From Pseudomonadota bacterium (lineage in GTDB: Bacteria; Pseudomonadota; Gammaproteobacteria; Acidiferrobacterales; Acidiferrobacteraceae), in the NCBI GenBank assembly GCA_021795255.1, contig JAJYPQ010000144.1:1-8394 (forward strand): a stretch of 8,394 nucleotides of DNA. The letters run 5' to 3'. The notes below the pieces were generated by a model that saw only the letters and a program-made list of their open reading frames with translations, was not told the origin of the DNA and searched no databases. Below, piece after piece: positions 7,007 to 8,394 of this stretch (its first letter is position 1; every line of letters starts with the position of its first letter). The translations under genes and the position numbers were made by a program.

Positions 7007-7510
7007 CTAGGCTTTATCGATCGTCTCTTCGTAGATCAATTGGACGGCCACGCGCAAATACTCCACGATCTCGCTCAAGTCCGCCTCGTTCACGGTTCCG
7101 CTTGCGTCCGCTAGGGCAGTAATATCCTCGAGGGCCTCGCGCACGGCCTCCGAGCGGTCCTCGAGATGGTCATCGCCGCGGAAATAGTAGCCCGCGATAA
7201 AGCCGTTGCACCATCGGGTCAGGGCCCGGCTCTGTTGTGCCGCCGATTGGTTGTCGCCCGGTAGAAGCGGCGTGAAGTCAAGTTCAGCGCTTGCTAGGCC
7301 TTGGGTCAATTGGGTACGGACCGCATCAACGTAGTCTCCAAGCTCGGGAAAATCACCGGGATCGCCAAGCACCGAGAAAGCGGACTCGTCATCGGCGTCC
7401 CCCGCGCAAACAAGGCCCGTCATCATGCCATGAGCCTCTGAGGGACCAAGGGCGATCCCAGCCGCCTCCAAGGTCGAGGCTGTCGTGTCAAAAGAGAGAT
7501 CGTAGGTCAT
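7007..7510 (-). CDS. ygfB: YgfB / UPF0149 family protein
   Basis: Small acidic, mostly helical protein of 167 residues, somewhat shorter than E. coli YgfB (about 190). Recognisable family features are the N-terminal S..HG..TGL..AG pattern (SEAHGMMTGLVCAG, 24-37), then the central CNGFIAGY segment (about 101-108) and the C-terminal EIVEYLRVAVQLIYEE. The molecular role is only partly known: in Pseudomonas aeruginosa YgfB affects beta-lactam resistance by countering the regulator AlpA. Whether that applies here is unknown. It is the first gene of the pepP-ubi cluster and divergent from the TIGR02449-zapA unit, as in other Gammaproteobacteria. Upstream of ATG 7510 a TACAAT hexamer is exactly 6 bases away, with a GAGGT ribosome-site candidate ending 11 bases upstream, so the transcript may be leaderless or nearly so. 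Confidence 0.9.
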   Translation of the reverse strand: MTYDLSFDTTASTLEAAGIALGPSEAHGMMTGLVCAGDADDESAFSVLGDPGDFPELGDYVDAVRTQLTQGLASAELDFTPLLPGDNQSAAQQSRALTRWCNGFIAGYYFRGDDHLEDRSEAVREALEDITALADASGTVNEADLSEIVEYLRVAVQLIYEETIDKA

Positions 7511-7516
7511 GAGCCT

Positions 7517-7522
7517 ATTGTA
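7517..7522 (-). promoter_or_regulatory. -10 element of the ygfB promoter
   Basis: The minus strand reads TACAAT, 5 of 6 matches to TATAAT, ending 6 bases before the ygfB ATG. A start at the usual distance would fall on the A of the ATG at 7510. The best -35 (TTGACC, 7545-7550) is 22 bases away, which is too far for a standard promoter. The element is therefore weak, needs an activator, or is not the main promoter. Confidence 0.4.
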
Positions 7523-7580
7523 CCTCAGCGCTTGATGAGGGCCAGGTCAACACCGTCTTACAAGCCCCGGAGGACGGACG

Positions 7581-7609
7581 TTGACCACGGCGCCCCCGAG
7601 TTCTATAGT
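7581..7609 (+). promoter_or_regulatory. sigma70 promoter for TIGR02449-zapA
   Basis: TTGACC (7581-7586, 5 of 6 matches to TTGACA), a 17-base spacer, then TATAGT (7604-7609, 5 of 6 matches to TATAAT). Hexamers and spacing are close to ideal. The hexamer ends 6 bases before the ATG at 7616, so the predicted +1 coincides with the A of the start codon. No ribosome site is visible between promoter and ATG. It should drive TIGR02449, zapA and possibly 6S RNA precursor transcription. Confidence 0.7.
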
Positions 7610-7615
7610 GGTTTC

Positions 7616-7846
7616 ATGAGCGGCGAATCAGCTTCTGACACAGATGCGCTAGCGAGATTGGAGCGTCGCGTGGAGGATTTGGTCGCGTTGTGCCGGCGGC
7701 TTCAGGAAGATAACGCGCTGTGGCGTGCGCGCCATCACGCCCTGTCGGCGGAATATGTGCAACTGAACGAGCGGACGCGGACCGCGCGTACGCGCGTAGA
7801 AGAGATGATCGGCCGTGTGACGGCCATGGCCCGCGAGGGCCGATGA
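7616..7846 (+). CDS. TIGR02449 family small coiled-coil protein
   Basis: A 76-residue, highly charged protein made almost wholly of one predicted coiled coil (about residues 10-70: LARLERRVEDLVALCRRL, then NALWRARHHALSAEYVQL). The LE..V..L..LC..L..EN..L pattern and the position immediately before zapA match the small conserved TIGR02449 family. Family members look ZapB-like, and the linkage to zapA suggests a cell-division role, but I know of no demonstrated function. The frame is open upstream to 7532, but the strong promoter at 7581-7609 lies inside that extension and family resemblance begins after ATG 7616, so 7616 is chosen. There is no Shine-Dalgarno sequence, consistent with a leaderless message. 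The stop TGA overlaps zapA (ATGATG). Confidence 0.85.
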   Translation: MSGESASDTDALARLERRVEDLVALCRRLQEDNALWRARHHALSAEYVQLNERTRTARTRVEEMIGRVTAMAREGR

Positions 7847-8157
7847 TGGCGGCCGCCAAGCAGACCATCCATATCTCGGTCCTGGGTAAGGAATTCGCGG
7901 TTTCCTGTCCCGAGGATGAATGCGCAGCCTTGAGCGAGGCTGCGCGTTATGTGGATGCCCGGATGCAAGAGGGGCAGCGTGCCGGAAGGCCCGTAACGGT
8001 CGAGCGCAACGCAGTGATGGCGGCTCTGAATATGGCCTATGAGCTTTTACGGTTGCGTGAGCAATCGACGAGCGTTTCGCAAGACTGGAGTAAGCGGATT
8101 CAAGCGCTCGCGGACCGGGTCGATTCGGTTTTGCGAGAGGAATTCGAGAAGAGTTAA
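7846..8157 (+). CDS. zapA: Cell division protein ZapA
   Basis: FtsZ-ring-associated protein that crosslinks and stabilises FtsZ filaments at mid-cell. The 103 residues fit the family (E. coli ZapA has 109). The N-terminal globular part carries IHISVLGKEFAVSCP (residues 9-23), with the alternating strand pattern and the ..ILG.ef.v.cp signature. It is followed by AARYVDARM (32-40), then ERNAVMAALNMAYELLRL (53-70), then a C-terminal coiled coil (about 75-102) used for dimer and tetramer formation. Two adjacent ATG codons are possible. The second (7846) is preferred because GAGGG (7835-7839) is then 6 bases upstream, against only 3 for ATG 7843. Either start overlaps the upstream stop, so translation is probably coupled. 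The gene ends in TAA, 37 nt before the 6S RNA. Confidence 0.95.
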   Translation: MAAAKQTIHISVLGKEFAVSCPEDECAALSEAARYVDARMQEGQRAGRPVTVERNAVMAALNMAYELLRLREQSTSVSQDWSKRIQALADRVDSVLREEFEKS

Positions 8158-8194
8158 GGAGCGACCGTCTTGACGGCGGGTCGTTTGCGGGTTT

Positions 8195-8380
8195 GGCGCC
8201 CCCTGCGGTGTTCGTAACCGTTCCGTGTCCCTTGAACCTATAACTCTTGCCTCGGGAACTGCGATCGTGGGTGCTGTTGTGCATGTCCGTCTCGAACGGA
8301 AAGCCTGATGCACCTGGACGTGTCCCACTTGAACCTTTGGTTCGAGGCAAAGAATGGTTACGGCACAGGTGGAGGGCGCC
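8195..8380 (+). ncRNA. ssrS: 6S RNA (regulator of sigma70 RNA polymerase)
   Basis: Found immediately after zapA, the standard gammaproteobacterial place for ssrS, and about 186 nt long (E. coli 184). The ends pair: GGCGCCC (8195-8201) with GGGCGCC (8374-8380). An 11-bp stem joins CGTAACCGTTC (8213-8223) to GAATGGTTACG (8352-8362, one G-U). A terminal arm runs from GTGGG (8268-8272) to CCCAC (8324-8328), capped by TCCGT/ACGGA. Between lies the large single-stranded bubble that mimics an open promoter. Its 3' strand has the conserved hairpin CTTGAACC-TTT-GGTTCGAG, aligning with CCTTGAACCAAGGGTTCAAGG of E. coli. By alignment with E. coli U44, product-RNA synthesis would start opposite T8241, giving a pRNA beginning AUAGGUUCAAGGG (inferred). 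Ends are set by pairing and may be off by a few bases. No good promoter lies just upstream, so processing from a zapA transcript is possible. Confidence 0.93.
8320..8347 (+). repeat. second copy of the GTGTCCC..TTGAACCT repeat plus hairpin within 6S RNA
   Basis: GTGTCCCACTTGAACCT (8320-8336) nearly repeats GTGTCCCTTGAACCT (8225-8239), differing by a two-base AC insertion. The two copies lie on opposite sides of the 6S RNA bubble. The second copy forms an 8-bp hairpin with GGTTCGAG (8339-8346). The first copy could pair with the same partner (9 bp including GGTTCGAGG). Confidence 0.7.
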
Positions 8381-8394
8381 TCTATCTTCGTTTG

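Noticed and set aside
6473..7114. Long plus-strand open frame (213 codons) opposite pepP and the end of ygfB
   Set aside because: It lies antisense to a clearly recognised peptidase with all catalytic residues. It resembles no family I know, and GC-rich coding DNA often leaves such frames open on the opposite strand.
8170..8175. TTGACG as a -35 element for 6S RNA
   Set aside because: No acceptable -10 hexamer follows at 16-18 bases, and the predicted start would fall downstream of the paired 5' end of the RNA.
8163..8182. Hairpin GACCGTC/GGCGGGTC as a terminator after zapA
   Set aside because: The stem is bulged and short, and there is no T-run after it, only scattered GTTT. Transcription into 6S RNA is expected in this gene order.
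7649..8350. Minus-strand open frame of 233 codons spanning zapA and 6S RNA
   Set aside because: It runs antisense through two confidently identified genes, one of them a structural RNA, and the translation is Arg/Ser/Pro-rich without recognisable domains.
1..8394. Mobile elements, CRISPR arrays, tRNA genes or a defence island
   Set aside because: I saw no repeat arrays, transposase or integrase frames, terminal inverted repeats or tRNA-like folds. The gene content is conserved core genome.

Overview
The window looks like a conserved chromosomal core region of a GC-rich gammaproteobacterium. Gene order is the main evidence. A divergent pair, ygfB-pepP-ubiH-ubiI on the minus strand and TIGR02449-zapA-6S RNA on the plus strand, is the arrangement around ssrS in many Gammaproteobacteria, including Escherichia coli. 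I cannot name the genus. The protein divergence from E. coli and the MCE operon next door suggest a non-enteric lineage.

Layout, following transcription. From a short divergent promoter region (about 7511-7615) the minus strand carries ygfB (7510-7007), pepP (6970-5654), ubiH (5657-4446) and a ubiI-type paralog (4446-3262). The last three are joined by ATGA or TGATG stop/start overlaps. A 196-nt gap (3066-3261) holds a near-consensus FNR/ANR-like palindrome. A second minus-strand operon follows: an MlaE-type permease with a fused STAS domain (3065-1815), an MlaF-type ATPase (1815-1042), an MlaD/MCE substrate-binding subunit (1049-159) and the first 52 codons of an outer-membrane lipoprotein of the PqiC/ABC-auxiliary type, cut by the window edge (157-1). 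The plus strand carries a TIGR02449 coiled-coil protein (7616-7846), zapA (7846-8157) and a complete 6S RNA (about 8195-8380).

How the genes work together. The ubi genes encode two flavin monooxygenases that hydroxylate the ubiquinone ring. pepP encodes a proline-specific aminopeptidase, and ygfB a small UPF0149 protein. The mla-like operon encodes a complete inner-membrane MCE lipid transporter (permease with built-in STAS regulator, ATPase, MCE ring protein) plus an outer-membrane lipoprotein partner, probably moving phospholipid or a similar lipid between the membranes. ZapA stabilises the FtsZ ring, and 6S RNA regulates sigma70 RNA polymerase.

I found no new multi-gene system: every protein belongs to a known family. 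The points worth a second look are regulatory or structural. Both strands of the 6S RNA bubble carry a near-duplicate sequence that allows a competing fold. The promoters at the divergent locus put the predicted +1 on the start codon. An FNR-like box precedes the lipid-transport operon. The permease start codon is doubtful, and its STAS domain has Asn where MlaB has Thr.
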